From NCBI GenBank assembly GCA_036847185.1, contig DAIUAM010000036.1:1-30383 (forward strand): a stretch of DNA of 30,383 bases, read 5' to 3'. The stretch comes from UBA4738 sp002413305 (GTDB lineage Bacteria > Actinomycetota > UBA4738). Made by a program: the position numbers and the translations under genes. This document shows, piece by piece, positions 15,849 through 22,965 of the stretch (positions are counted from its first letter, which is position 1; every line of letters starts with the position of its first letter). A model generated the notes under the pieces. That model did no database searches and was not told the DNA's origin. It saw only the letters and a program-made list of their open reading frames with translations.

Positions 15849-15854
15849 TATAAT
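15849..15854 (+). promoter_or_regulatory. Consensus -10 (TATAAT) of the pyrophosphatase gene
   Basis: A perfect TATAAT lies 65 nt before the chosen start and gives a leader of about 58 nt with a strong Shine-Dalgarno. No -35 with normal spacing was found. The box is striking in DNA of this composition. Confidence 0.55.
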
Positions 15855-15919
15855 CTGCCGCCGACCTGGGGATTCGACCCCGCTGTCGCAACCCGCCACG
15901 ACCAACCAGGAGGATGAGG

Positions 15920-18343
15920 ATGCTGTTTCTCGCCCAGGAGGCCGGTTCGTTCCAAGCGGTCTTCCGTACGTTCGAAGACAACGCTCTCTGGGTGATCCTC
16001 GTCGTCGCCTTCGTTGCGCTGGGGTTCGCGGGCTACCTGCGCCGGGAGGTCCTGGCCGCCCCGGAGGGCACCGAGAAGATGAAGACCATCGCGAAGGCGA
16101 TCCAGAAGGGCGCCGCCGCGTACCTCAACCGGCAGTTCCGGACGCTCGGGGTCTTCATCGGCATCCTGTTCGTGGCGCTGTTCTTCGTCCTGCCGGTGGC
16201 GCACGAATGCACCACCCAGATCGTGACGAAGTGCGCCCATCACGCGCCCCTGTTCATCCGGGTCGGCCGGTCGGTGGCCTTCCTGATGGGTGCGGTCTTC
16301 TCGGCGACCACCGGGTTCGCCGGCATGTGGCTGGCGGTTCGAGCCAACGTCCGAACGGCGAACGCGGCCCGGGAAAGCGGTCTGCGCAAGGCGCTGCGGA
16401 TCGCGTTCCGGGCCGGCGGGGTCGCGGGCATGTTCACGGCCGGCCTCGGCCTCCTGGGCGCCACGCTCATCCTGATCATCTACAAGACCGACTCGACGAG
16501 CGTGCTGGTCGGGTTCGGGTTCGGTGGCTCGTTGCTGGCGATGTTCATGCGGGTCGGGGGCGGCATCTTCACCAAGGCGGCCGACGTCGGCGCCGACCTG
16601 GTCGGCAAGGTCGAGCAGGGCATCCCCGAGGACGACCCGCGCAACGCGGCGACGATCGCGGACAACGTCGGCGACAACGTGGGCGACTGTGCGGGGATGG
16701 CCGCCGACCTGTTCGAGTCCTACGAGGTCACACTGCTGGCCTCCATCATCCTGGGGGCGGCGGCGTTCAGCGGCTCGAAGTCCGGGGCCATCGTCGGGGT
16801 GATGTTCCCGCTGTTCGTCCGGGCCGTCGGCATCATCACGTCGATCATCGGCATCATGGCGGTCTCGCCGCGGACGGAGACCGAGAGCGGGATGAAGTCC
16901 ATCAACCGCGGCTTCTTCCTCTCCGCGTTGGCCTCGGCGGTGGGTGTGTTCATCGTGGCTGTCACCTACGTGAAGGACCTCCGGGTGTTCTGGGCGGTGG
17001 TGTTCGGCTTGATCCTGGCCAGCATCATCCAGGTCCTGACCGAGCACTTCACCTCGACGAAGCGCACCCCGGTGAAGGAGATCGCCGAGGCCAGTCAGAC
17101 CGGCCCCGCCACCACGATCCTGAGCGGCTTCGCGGTCGGCCTTGAGTCGACCGTGTGGGCGATCCTCGTGATCGGCGCGGTGATCATCGCCGCCTTCTAC
17201 CTCGGACACAACCTGGACGAACGCCTGTACTTCATCTCGCTGACCGGCATGGGGATGCTGACCACCGTGGGCGTCATCGTCTCGATGGACACGTACGGAC
17301 CTATCTCGGACAACGCGCAAGGCATCGCCGAGATGTCCGGCGAGTTCGAAGGCCGCGCCTCCGAGATCCTCACCGGATTGGACGCTGTGGGGAACTCCAC
17401 GAAGGCCATCACCAAGGGCATGGCCATCGCCACGGCGGTCATCGCGGCGACGTCGCTGTTCGGCTCCTTCCAGGTCGCGTTGGTCGGGGCCGGCTTCAAC
17501 TTCCTCGGGATCCGCGTCGACCACCCGGACGTGCTGGTCGGCCTGTTGATCGGCGGCTCGGTGAGCTTCCTGTTCTCTGCCCTGGCCATCCGGGCCGTGG
17601 GGCGGGCCGCATCACAGGTGGTGATCGAGGTGCGCAAGCAGTTCCACGAGCACCCCGGGATCATGACCTACGAGGAAACGCCGGACTATGCCGCCGTGGT
17701 CGACATCTGCACCCGGACGTCGCTCCGCGAATTGATGACGCCCGGCTTGCTGGCCGTGCTGTCGCCGATCCTCGTCGGCTTCTTCCTGAAGGCTGAAGCC
17801 CTCGGCGCGTTCCTGGCCGGGACGATCCTCACGGGCCAGCTGCTGGCCGTCATGCTCTCCAACGCCGGCGGCGCCTGGGACAACGCGAAGAAGCTGGTCG
17901 AAGAGGGCCTGTACGGCGGGAAGGGCTCCGAATCCCACAAGGCCACGGTCATCGGCGACACCGTCGGCGACCCGTTCAAGGACACGGCGGGCCCGGCCCT
18001 GAACCCGCTGATCAAGGTCATGAACCTGGTGGCGCTGCTGATCGCACCGCTGGTGGTCAAGTACGGGTCGGGCGGAGCGGGCCACACGGCCATCCGGTAC
18101 GTGGTGGCCATCGCCTCGACGCTGGTCCTGGCGGCGGCCATCTGGTACTCCAAGTCCCAGAAGGTCCAGCTGCTGCTACCGGAGCACGTCCCCGGGGGTC
18201 CGGACTACCCGGAGGCGGCCGAGGTCTCGCGGATCGCCTCCAGCGCGACGGGACACGGCCCCGGTGCCGGCGGCGACGGCTCGCCCGGTGCGGACGACGG
18301 CTCGCCCGGCGCATCCGCGCCCACCAACGACCCGGCCTCCTGA
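15920..18343 (+). CDS. hppA: Membrane-bound H+-translocating pyrophosphatase, K+-independent type
   Basis: A protein of about 807 residues with some 16 helices that couples PPi hydrolysis to H+ pumping. Catalytic segments: DVGADLVGKVEQGIPEDDPR, then ATIADNVGDNVGDCAGMAAD, and near the C-terminus GGAWDNAKKLVEEG, GGKGSESHKATVIGDTVGDP, FKDTAGPALNPLIKV. The K+-type marker reads GNSTKAITKG with K495 and T498; family knowledge puts Lys and Thr at these places in K+-independent H+ pumps and Ala and Gly in K+-dependent ones. AGGAGG (15908-15913) abuts ATG 15914 but stands 6 nt from ATG 15920, so 15920 (MLFLAQEAGS) is the likely start. The loop near residue 100 has two Cys (HECTTQIVTKCAHH). The C-terminal 35 residues are a Gly/Ser/Asp-rich tail. 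Confidence 0.96.
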   Translation: MLFLAQEAGSFQAVFRTFEDNALWVILVVAFVALGFAGYLRREVLAAPEGTEKMKTIAKAIQKGAAAYLNRQFRTLGVFIGILFVALFFVLPVAHECTTQIVTKCAHHAPLFIRVGRSVAFLMGAVFSATTGFAGMWLAVRANVRTANAARESGLRKALRIAFRAGGVAGMFTAGLGLLGATLILIIYKTDSTSVLVGFGFGGSLLAMFMRVGGGIFTKAADVGADLVGKVEQGIPEDDPRNAATIADNVGDNVGDCAGMAADLFESYEVTLLASIILGAAAFSGSKSGAIVGVMFPLFVRAVGIITSIIGIMAVSPRTETESGMKSINRGFFLSALASAVGVFIVAVTYVKDLRVFWAVVFGLILASIIQVLTEHFTSTKRTPVKEIAEASQTGPATTILSGFAVGLESTVWAILVIGAVIIAAFYLGHNLDERLYFISLTGMGMLTTVGVIVSMDTYGPISDNAQGIAEMSGEFEGRASEILTGLDAVGNSTKAITKGMAIATAVIAATSLFGSFQVALVGAGFNFLGIRVDHPDVLVGLLIGGSVSFLFSALAIRAVGRAASQVVIEVRKQFHEHPGIMTYEETPDYAAVVDICTRTSLRELMTPGLLAVLSPILVGFFLKAEALGAFLAGTILTGQLLAVMLSNAGGAWDNAKKLVEEGLYGGKGSESHKATVIGDTVGDPFKDTAGPALNPLIKVMNLVALLIAPLVVKYGSGGAGHTAIRYVVAIASTLVLAAAIWYSKSQKVQLLLPEHVPGGPDYPEAAEVSRIASSATGHGPGAGGDGSPGADDGSPGASAPTNDPAS

Positions 18344-18357
18344 ACGGATCCGCGGAG

Positions 18358-18714
18358 GTGGGTGCCGTTCGGCGGTTCCTGAGCCGGCTGACGGCGAGCG
18401 ACGAGTCCCGCCTGGCCGAGGAGCTGAGCGATTGGGCGGCGACCGTCCCGGGCACGGTCCGGATCGCGGAGGCCCCGCTCCGGGAACGGGTGAAGCTCGC
18501 CGGCATGGTCCGGCGGATCACCGTTCGGCCGATCGAAGGGTTCGAGGCGCTGGAAGTGGTGCTCTCGGACGGGACCGGTGAGGTGGCCGCCCGGTGGCTC
18601 GGGAGACGTTCGATCCCCGGGCTGGCCCTCGGATCGCGACTCATGATCGATGGGGTCCTGGGCCGCGAACAGGGCGTCCTGCGCATGGTGAACCCCACGT
18701 TCGAGTTCGCCTGA
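18358..18714 (+). CDS. Small OB-fold protein (actinobacterial Rv2694c-like)
   Basis: A 118-residue protein with a helical start (RRFLSRLTASDESRLAEEL) and an OB-fold of the tRNA-anticodon-binding type: ERVKLAGMVRRITVRPIEGF, EALEVVLSDGTGEVAARWLG, RRSIPGLALGSRLMIDGVLG, ending MVNPTFEFA. Such domains bind nucleic acid, but no role is known to me for this group. It lies 14 nt downstream of hppA on the same strand and faces the ceoB/ceoC genes, next to which related OB-fold genes occur in other Actinobacteria (Rv2694c near Rv2691/Rv2692, from memory). GTG 18358 overlaps its own GGAGG, so the start is uncertain by a few codons. Confidence 0.8.
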   Translation: MGAVRRFLSRLTASDESRLAEELSDWAATVPGTVRIAEAPLRERVKLAGMVRRITVRPIEGFEALEVVLSDGTGEVAARWLGRRSIPGLALGSRLMIDGVLGREQGVLRMVNPTFEFA

Positions 18715-18728
18715 GTCGCCGCGGCGAC
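18715..18728. repeat. Perfect palindrome between convergent genes
   Basis: GTCGCCGCGGCGAC begins right after the OB-fold stop and ends 8 nt before the end of the facing ceoC gene. It could fold as a 5-bp stem with a 4-nt loop on either strand, but has no T-run. It is at best a weak bidirectional terminator. Confidence 0.3.
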
Positions 18729-18736
18729 CTGCGCGT

Positions 18737-19399
18737 CTACTCCAGGGCCTGGCGGAGCTCCTCTTCGACATCGGGCGTGGCGATCGCCAGCAGTTCGTCC
18801 CCGGCGGCGAGCACCGTCTCGGGCTGCGGGATCACCACGTGCTCATCGCGGACGATCGCCACGATGGCCGAATCGAGCGGCAGCCGAAGCTCGTACATCG
18901 GCCGGTTCGCCACCGCCGAGCCCTCCTTCAGCGTGAGCTCGACCAGCGTGACCTGTCCGTGCTGGAGCTTCAGCAACCGGACCAGGTCCCCGACCGACAC
19001 GGCCTCGTCGACCATGGCGGTGAGGATGTGCGCGGGCGAGACCGCGACGTCCACGCCCCATTGTTCGGTGAACATCCACTCGTTGGTGGGGTGGTTCACC
19101 CTGGCCAACACGCGTGGGACGGCGAACTCCTGCTTGGCCAGCAGGGAGATGACCAGGTTGTCCTCGTCGTCGCCGGTGGCGGCGATGATCACCTCGGCCT
19201 GGGCGAGCTTGGCCTCCTCCAGCACGTAGGGCTCGCACGCGTCGCCGAGCAGGATCGCCACGGCGTCGGGGAGCTCTTGGCGCGCCCGAGCCACGGCGCC
19301 GGGGAGCTGTTCGATGATCGTCACCTCGTGCCCGCGGTCGGACAGGTCAAGAGCGAGGTGGCGCCCCATCTTCCCGGCACCGGCGACGACGAGCTTCAC
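18737..19399 (-). CDS. ceoC: TrkA-type RCK protein (CeoC-like)
   Basis: A 220-residue cytoplasmic regulator of K+ transport. RCK_N at 1-125: KLVVAGAGKMGRHLALDLSD (GAGKMG nucleotide loop), HEVTIIEQ with an acidic residue for ribose, then ILLGDACEP, IIAATGDDEDNLVISLLAKQ and RVLARVNHPTNEWMF. RCK_C at about 140-215 (LVELTLKEGSAVANRPMYEL, DELLAIATPD). RCK proteins bind NAD(H), ATP/ADP or c-di-AMP and gate membrane partners. It matches mycobacterial CeoC better than CeoB (GDACE, NEWMF, WGVDVAVSP). GTG 19399-19397 is set by AAGGAGG 7 nt upstream. It follows ceoB by 13 nt in the same operon. No TrkH/KtrB subunit is in the window. Confidence 0.9.
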   Translation of the reverse strand: MKLVVAGAGKMGRHLALDLSDRGHEVTIIEQLPGAVARARQELPDAVAILLGDACEPYVLEEAKLAQAEVIIAATGDDEDNLVISLLAKQEFAVPRVLARVNHPTNEWMFTEQWGVDVAVSPAHILTAMVDEAVSVGDLVRLLKLQHGQVTLVELTLKEGSAVANRPMYELRLPLDSAIVAIVRDEHVVIPQPETVLAAGDELLAIATPDVEEELRQALE

Positions 19400-19412
19400 C
19401 GCGCTGCCTCCT

Positions 19413-20069
19413 TCATTCGGGCGCCGGCGTCAGCAGGAGGTCCACCTTGGCCATGGCGTCCTTGGCCACCACGAAGTGGGCGACGTCGCCCTGCTGAAAC
19501 GTGCTGGTGGCTACGGGGATGAAGCCGCCCCCGCCCCGCCCCACGCCGATCACCTGGACCTCGCCCGTCGACTCCACCGACGTGATCAGCTGCCCCACGA
19601 GGTGGTCGGGGATCGTCAACTGGAGGTGGAGCAGCGAGCCGCCGGCGAAGCTCTCCTTCAGCTCCTCCTTGCCGTGGAACAGGAGGAACGTGATCTGCTG
19701 CGCCGACCAACGGACGGACGCCACAGTGGGGATGTTCAGCCGCTCGTAGATCTCCGCCCGGCGGGGGTCGTAGATCCGGGCGACCACCTTCGGCACGTGG
19801 AAGTGCTCACGGGCGATGCGGGCCGAGACGATGTTCGAGTTGTCGCCGTTCGACACCGCCACGAACCCCCCGGCCTCCTTGATGCCCGCGTCCATCATCA
19901 CCTCGCGGTCGAACCCCAGCCCGACCACCTTCTTCGCCTCGAACCCGGGGGGCAGCCGGTCGAAGGCCTCCGGGCGCTTGTCGATGATGGCAACCGAGTT
20001 CCCCGACTTGGCGAGCTGGAGGGTCAGGGCGACCCCGACCCGTCCGCAACCCATGATCACGACGTGCAT
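19413..20069 (-). CDS. ceoB: TrkA-type RCK protein (CeoB-like)
   Basis: A 218-residue RCK protein. RCK_N: HVVIMGCGRVGVALTLQLAK, SVAIIDKRPEAFDRL, VVGLGFDREVMMDAGIKEAG, FVAVSNGDNSNIVSARIARE, VVARIYDPRRAEIYERLNIP. RCK_C from about 140 (LLHLQLTIPDHLVGQLITSV, GGGGFIPVATSTFQQGD). The segments match mycobacterial CeoB as I remember it, and the ceoB-ceoC order is kept. It probably forms mixed or paired rings with CeoC and senses nucleotide or c-di-AMP. ATG 20069-20067 has no Shine-Dalgarno; TAACCT ends 7 nt upstream, and the TAA of that box is the stop codon of the KimA-like gene before it. So it may have its own leaderless promoter as well as read-through from the permease. Confidence 0.9.
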   Translation of the reverse strand: MHVVIMGCGRVGVALTLQLAKSGNSVAIIDKRPEAFDRLPPGFEAKKVVGLGFDREVMMDAGIKEAGGFVAVSNGDNSNIVSARIAREHFHVPKVVARIYDPRRAEIYERLNIPTVASVRWSAQQITFLLFHGKEELKESFAGGSLLHLQLTIPDHLVGQLITSVESTGEVQVIGVGRGGGGFIPVATSTFQQGDVAHFVVAKDAMAKVDLLLTPAPE

Positions 20070-20076
20070 GCCGGTC

Positions 20077-20082
20077 AGGTTA
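20077..20082 (-). promoter_or_regulatory. Putative -10 (TAACCT) of leaderless ceoB
   Basis: On the minus strand TAACCT ends 7 nt before the ceoB ATG. Its first three bases are the TAA stop of the upstream permease gene (20082-20080). No -35 was recognised. Confidence 0.45.
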
Positions 20083-22563
20083 GCGCACCGTGGGCGTCGC
20101 TCGACCGTGCCGGCGCGGGCGGTCGCCGTGGCGGCCGCGCAGCTTGTAGGGAACGGCCACCACGTCGACGTGCCCCTCGTCGGCCAGCGCCCGGGTGATC
20201 GTCCGGCTGGTGTGGTCGTGGAGCAGCCGCTGGACGGGGCGCGGGTACTCCCGGCGGGGAAGGATGACGGTGATCTCCGAATCGGGGGACTTCAGCCGCT
20301 CGACGTACTGGCGCACCGTGCGGGAGATGTTCCGGTCGAAGCACTCGACCACGTCCAGCGGCACCCCCAGCGTGACGCCGACCTCGCCCCACTGTTCGAC
20401 CAGGCGGGCCGCCCGTTCGGGATCGATCCCCGCATGCACCACGCGGATGTCGATGGCCTGGATGGCCCGGGCGTAGCGGATGGCTTTCAGCACGCTTCGG
20501 TCCAGCCGGTCGATCAGGATGACCGCGCTGTGGCGGGCCCGGGGCGAGACGCGGATGCGCCCACCGGCCCCCTGCTGGTGCCCGCCCCCGGCGTGTTCCC
20601 GGATCACCGCCACGCTCACGTTCTCCATTTCGCGGAGCGGTTCGACCAGCCCCGTCCAGGACCGCCCCCTGCGCAGGCGCTGCCAGAACGTCAGGCGTTT
20701 CGGCCCGGGAACGATGACCGTGATCTGGTCGCCTTCGGAGGTGCGCTCCCGGACGTACCTGGCGAGGCAGGCGCCCTTCCGCTCAGTCCCGCATGGCCAG
20801 ACCTCCAGCGGGAAGCCGATCTCAGCGGCGCTCCACCCATGCAGGAGCTCGGTGGTCGCCTCGGGGCCGGTGCCGAGATGGACACCCCGGATGTCGGCCG
20901 GCCGGATCGTGAAGGCGTACTGGATCGCGTGGAGCGTCTTCTCATCCAGCGCATCGACCAGGACCAGGGCCGTGTGGGCGCGGGCCGGCTCCCGGTCGAT
21001 GTGCTCGAGGCCTTCCAGCAGGTCGTCCTCCTCCGCTTCGTACGTCTTGTTGACCCGCACCAGCGCGAACACGAGGATCGGGACGGCGAGGATGACCATC
21101 CAGGCTCCGCCGAACTCCCCGTGCGGGTGGAACTTCACGACGGCGATGATGATCGCCACCACGCCGGTCGAGATCGCGCCGAACCCGTTGACCAGCAGGC
21201 CCAGTCGCCACCCCTGCTCACGGAGGCGCAGATGCCGCTTCGCCATGCCGCTCTGCGAGAGGGTGAAGGAGGTGAACACGCCCAGCGCGTACAGGGGGAT
21301 CATGGCGGTCACGCTCGCCCGGAACACCACGATGACCACGGTGGCGGCCACCGCCAGAGCGACGATCCCGTTGGAGAACACCAGCTTGTGCCCGCGCTTC
21401 GTCAGCTGCCGGGGCATGAACGCGTCGCCTGCGTGGAAGCTGGCCAGACGGGGGAAATCGGCGAACGAGGTGTTCGCCGCCAGGATGAGGATCAGGGTGG
21501 TTGAGATCTGCAGGACATAGAAGAGCACCTGCCCGATCGCCCCGTGCCCGTAGACCACCTGCCCGATCTGGCCGAGGACCGACTTGCTCTCGTCGGCCAC
21601 CGGGATCACGTGCAGGCGGTAGGCCAGGTAGGAGACCGCCAGGAACGTCGAGGAGAGGATGACGCCCATCCACACCAGCGTGGTCTGGGCGTTCTTCCAT
21701 TCGGGCTTGCGGAAGGCGGGCACGCCGTTCGAGATGGCCTCCACGCCCGTGACGGCCGCGCCTCCGGAGGCGAACGCCTTCAGGACGATGAACACGGTCA
21801 CCGCCGCGACCCCCGGCGTCAGTCCGCCGCTGTGGACCTGAGGCCCGATCGGGAACGGGTGCAGGTGGCCCATGAGGACCTGGTACAGGCCGGCGGCGCA
21901 GGTCAGTGACAGGCTGACGATGAAGACGTAGGTGGGCACGGCGAAGATCCGGCCCGATTCGCGCACGCCCAGCAGGTTCCCGTAGGCGATCAGCCAGACG
22001 AAGAACAGCGACAGCCCGATCCGAACCGGTACGGCCAGCGGGTAGACGCTGCTGATGGCCTCCACCCCGGCCGCCGTCGACACCGCCACCGTCAGGACGT
22101 AGTCGACCAGCAGCGCGACCCCGGCCAGCTGCGCCGGCAGCAGCCCCAGGTTGTCCTTCGTCACGATGTACGCGCCGCCTGCCGACGGATAGGCCTTGAT
22201 CGTTTGGCGGTAGGAGAAGATGAGGATCGCTTCGATCAGGATCACCGAGATGGTGACGGGCATGACCAGCGTGAAGGCCACCACCCCGACGGCGGGGATC
22301 AGCACGCGAAGGATCTCCTCCGTGGCATAGGCGACGCTCGACATGTTGTCCGAGGAGAAGACGGCCAGGGCGGTGGGTTTGCCGAGGCGCTCGTGGGCCA
22401 GGCGGTGGGTGGCCAGCGGCCGGCCCAGGAAGAAGCGTTTGGCGAGGTAGCCCGGGCGCGCTTCCCCCTGTCCGACGCTCAGGTCCGAAGGAGGCGTGGC
22501 GGGGCTCGGAACCGTCGGTCGAGGCCGTGCGGCGGTGTTGCGGTCCGGCGTGAGGATGGCCAT
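20080..22563 (-). CDS. KimA-like potassium permease (APC/KUP-type) with tandem USP-like tail
   Basis: An 827-residue protein: a 45-residue Pro-rich N-terminus, a 12-helix permease to about 490, then two C-terminal alpha/beta domains resembling universal stress proteins (HTALVLVDALDEKTLHAIQY and HSAVILIDRLDRSVLKAIRY). The permease follows Bacillus KimA (YdaO), an H+/K+ symporter: SSDNMSSVAYATE, SYRQTIKAYPSAGGAYIVTK, DYVLTVAVS, VTGVEAISNGVPAF, LAANTSFADFPRLASF, KLVFSNG, PLYALGVFTSF. The residues I recall as its K+ site are all present: D72, Y79, Y155, T158, T272, E275, Y425. Many databases would call it an amino-acid permease. ATG 22563-22561 is fixed by GGAGGG 6 nt upstream; the frame stays open further without similarity. 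The small protein gene ends 2 nt before it. CGTCAAG boxes lie upstream of the unit. Confidence 0.88.
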   Translation of the reverse strand: MAILTPDRNTAARPRPTVPSPATPPSDLSVGQGEARPGYLAKRFFLGRPLATHRLAHERLGKPTALAVFSSDNMSSVAYATEEILRVLIPAVGVVAFTLVMPVTISVILIEAILIFSYRQTIKAYPSAGGAYIVTKDNLGLLPAQLAGVALLVDYVLTVAVSTAAGVEAISSVYPLAVPVRIGLSLFFVWLIAYGNLLGVRESGRIFAVPTYVFIVSLSLTCAAGLYQVLMGHLHPFPIGPQVHSGGLTPGVAAVTVFIVLKAFASGGAAVTGVEAISNGVPAFRKPEWKNAQTTLVWMGVILSSTFLAVSYLAYRLHVIPVADESKSVLGQIGQVVYGHGAIGQVLFYVLQISTTLILILAANTSFADFPRLASFHAGDAFMPRQLTKRGHKLVFSNGIVALAVAATVVIVVFRASVTAMIPLYALGVFTSFTLSQSGMAKRHLRLREQGWRLGLLVNGFGAISTGVVAIIIAVVKFHPHGEFGGAWMVILAVPILVFALVRVNKTYEAEEDDLLEGLEHIDREPARAHTALVLVDALDEKTLHAIQYAFTIRPADIRGVHLGTGPEATTELLHGWSAAEIGFPLEVWPCGTERKGACLARYVRERTSEGDQITVIVPGPKRLTFWQRLRRGRSWTGLVEPLREMENVSVAVIREHAGGGHQQGAGGRIRVSPRARHSAVILIDRLDRSVLKAIRYARAIQAIDIRVVHAGIDPERAARLVEQWGEVGVTLGVPLDVVECFDRNISRTVRQYVERLKSPDSEITVILPRREYPRPVQRLLHDHTSRTITRALADEGHVDVVAVPYKLRGRHGDRPRRHGRATPTVR

Positions 22564-22565
22564 CG

Positions 22566-22838
22566 TCAGCCCTCCGCCCGCCGTGCAGAGACCGGTTGGG
22601 CAGGCTCCTCCGGGGTTTCGGCCCAGGCCGCTACCGGATCGGCCGCCGCCGGGAGCAGCGTCAACCCGCGAGTGAGAGGTTCCTCCGTCGCGCTCGCCAG
22701 CCTCGCCGCGAGACGCGCGTACCGGGCCGCATCCCGGCACCGGAGCCACGTGGCGACCGCCCGGCCGATCAAGACCAAGGTCAGCCCTCCGATCCACAGG
22801 GCCGGGACCAGGCTGTTGAGCAGGGACATGGCTACCAT
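22566..22838 (-). CDS. Small one-helix membrane protein upstream of the KimA-like gene
   Basis: A 90-residue protein (87 if the second ATG, 22829, is used). One N-terminal membrane helix (LVPALWIGGLTLVLIGRAVA), a basic amphipathic stretch (RCRDAARYARLAARLASATE) and an Ala/Pro/Glu-rich tail. I do not recognise it. It is probably real because its stop lies 2 nt before the permease ATG, the permease Shine-Dalgarno lies inside its last codons, and it is the first gene behind the CGTCAAG boxes. Size and position recall small K+-pump subunits such as KdpF, but there is no sequence match to claim. Both possible starts have poor Shine-Dalgarno sequences. Confidence 0.6.
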   Translation of the reverse strand: MVAMSLLNSLVPALWIGGLTLVLIGRAVATWLRCRDAARYARLAARLASATEEPLTRGLTLLPAAADPVAAWAETPEEPAQPVSARRAEG

Positions 22839-22863
22839 CTCGGTTCGAGCTTCGGCCGCGAGA

Positions 22864-22913
22864 CGTCAAGAACCCGTCAAGGGAATCGGCGGAAGCGTCA
22901 AGATGTCGTCAAG
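22864..22913. promoter_or_regulatory. Four CGTCAAG direct repeats: likely OmpR-family response regulator sites
   Basis: CGTCAAG occurs perfectly at 22864, 22875, 22896 and 22907. Steps are 11, 21 and 11 bp, so two pairs of 11-bp direct repeats lie on nearly the same face of the helix. This is the layout of PhoB/KdpE-type binding boxes. The array is central in the divergent gap, 26-75 nt upstream of the small-protein ATG (22838) and 53-102 nt upstream of the kinase ATG. On the minus strand each unit reads CTTGACG, which resembles a -35. No -10 with proper spacing was seen on either strand, as for activator-dependent promoters. The KdpE-like regulator encoded at 24474 is the likely ligand. Confidence 0.7.
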
Positions 22914-22965
22914 AGACGCGACCGGCGCGACATGCCGTGCGCCGGCGGGCCCAGGAGCGTGCCGC

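Noticed and set aside
20080..22869. A 929-residue permease starting at 22869
   Set aside because: The first 102 codons lack similarity and overlap the small membrane protein gene and the CGTCAAG boxes; ATG 22563 has a strong ribosome site.
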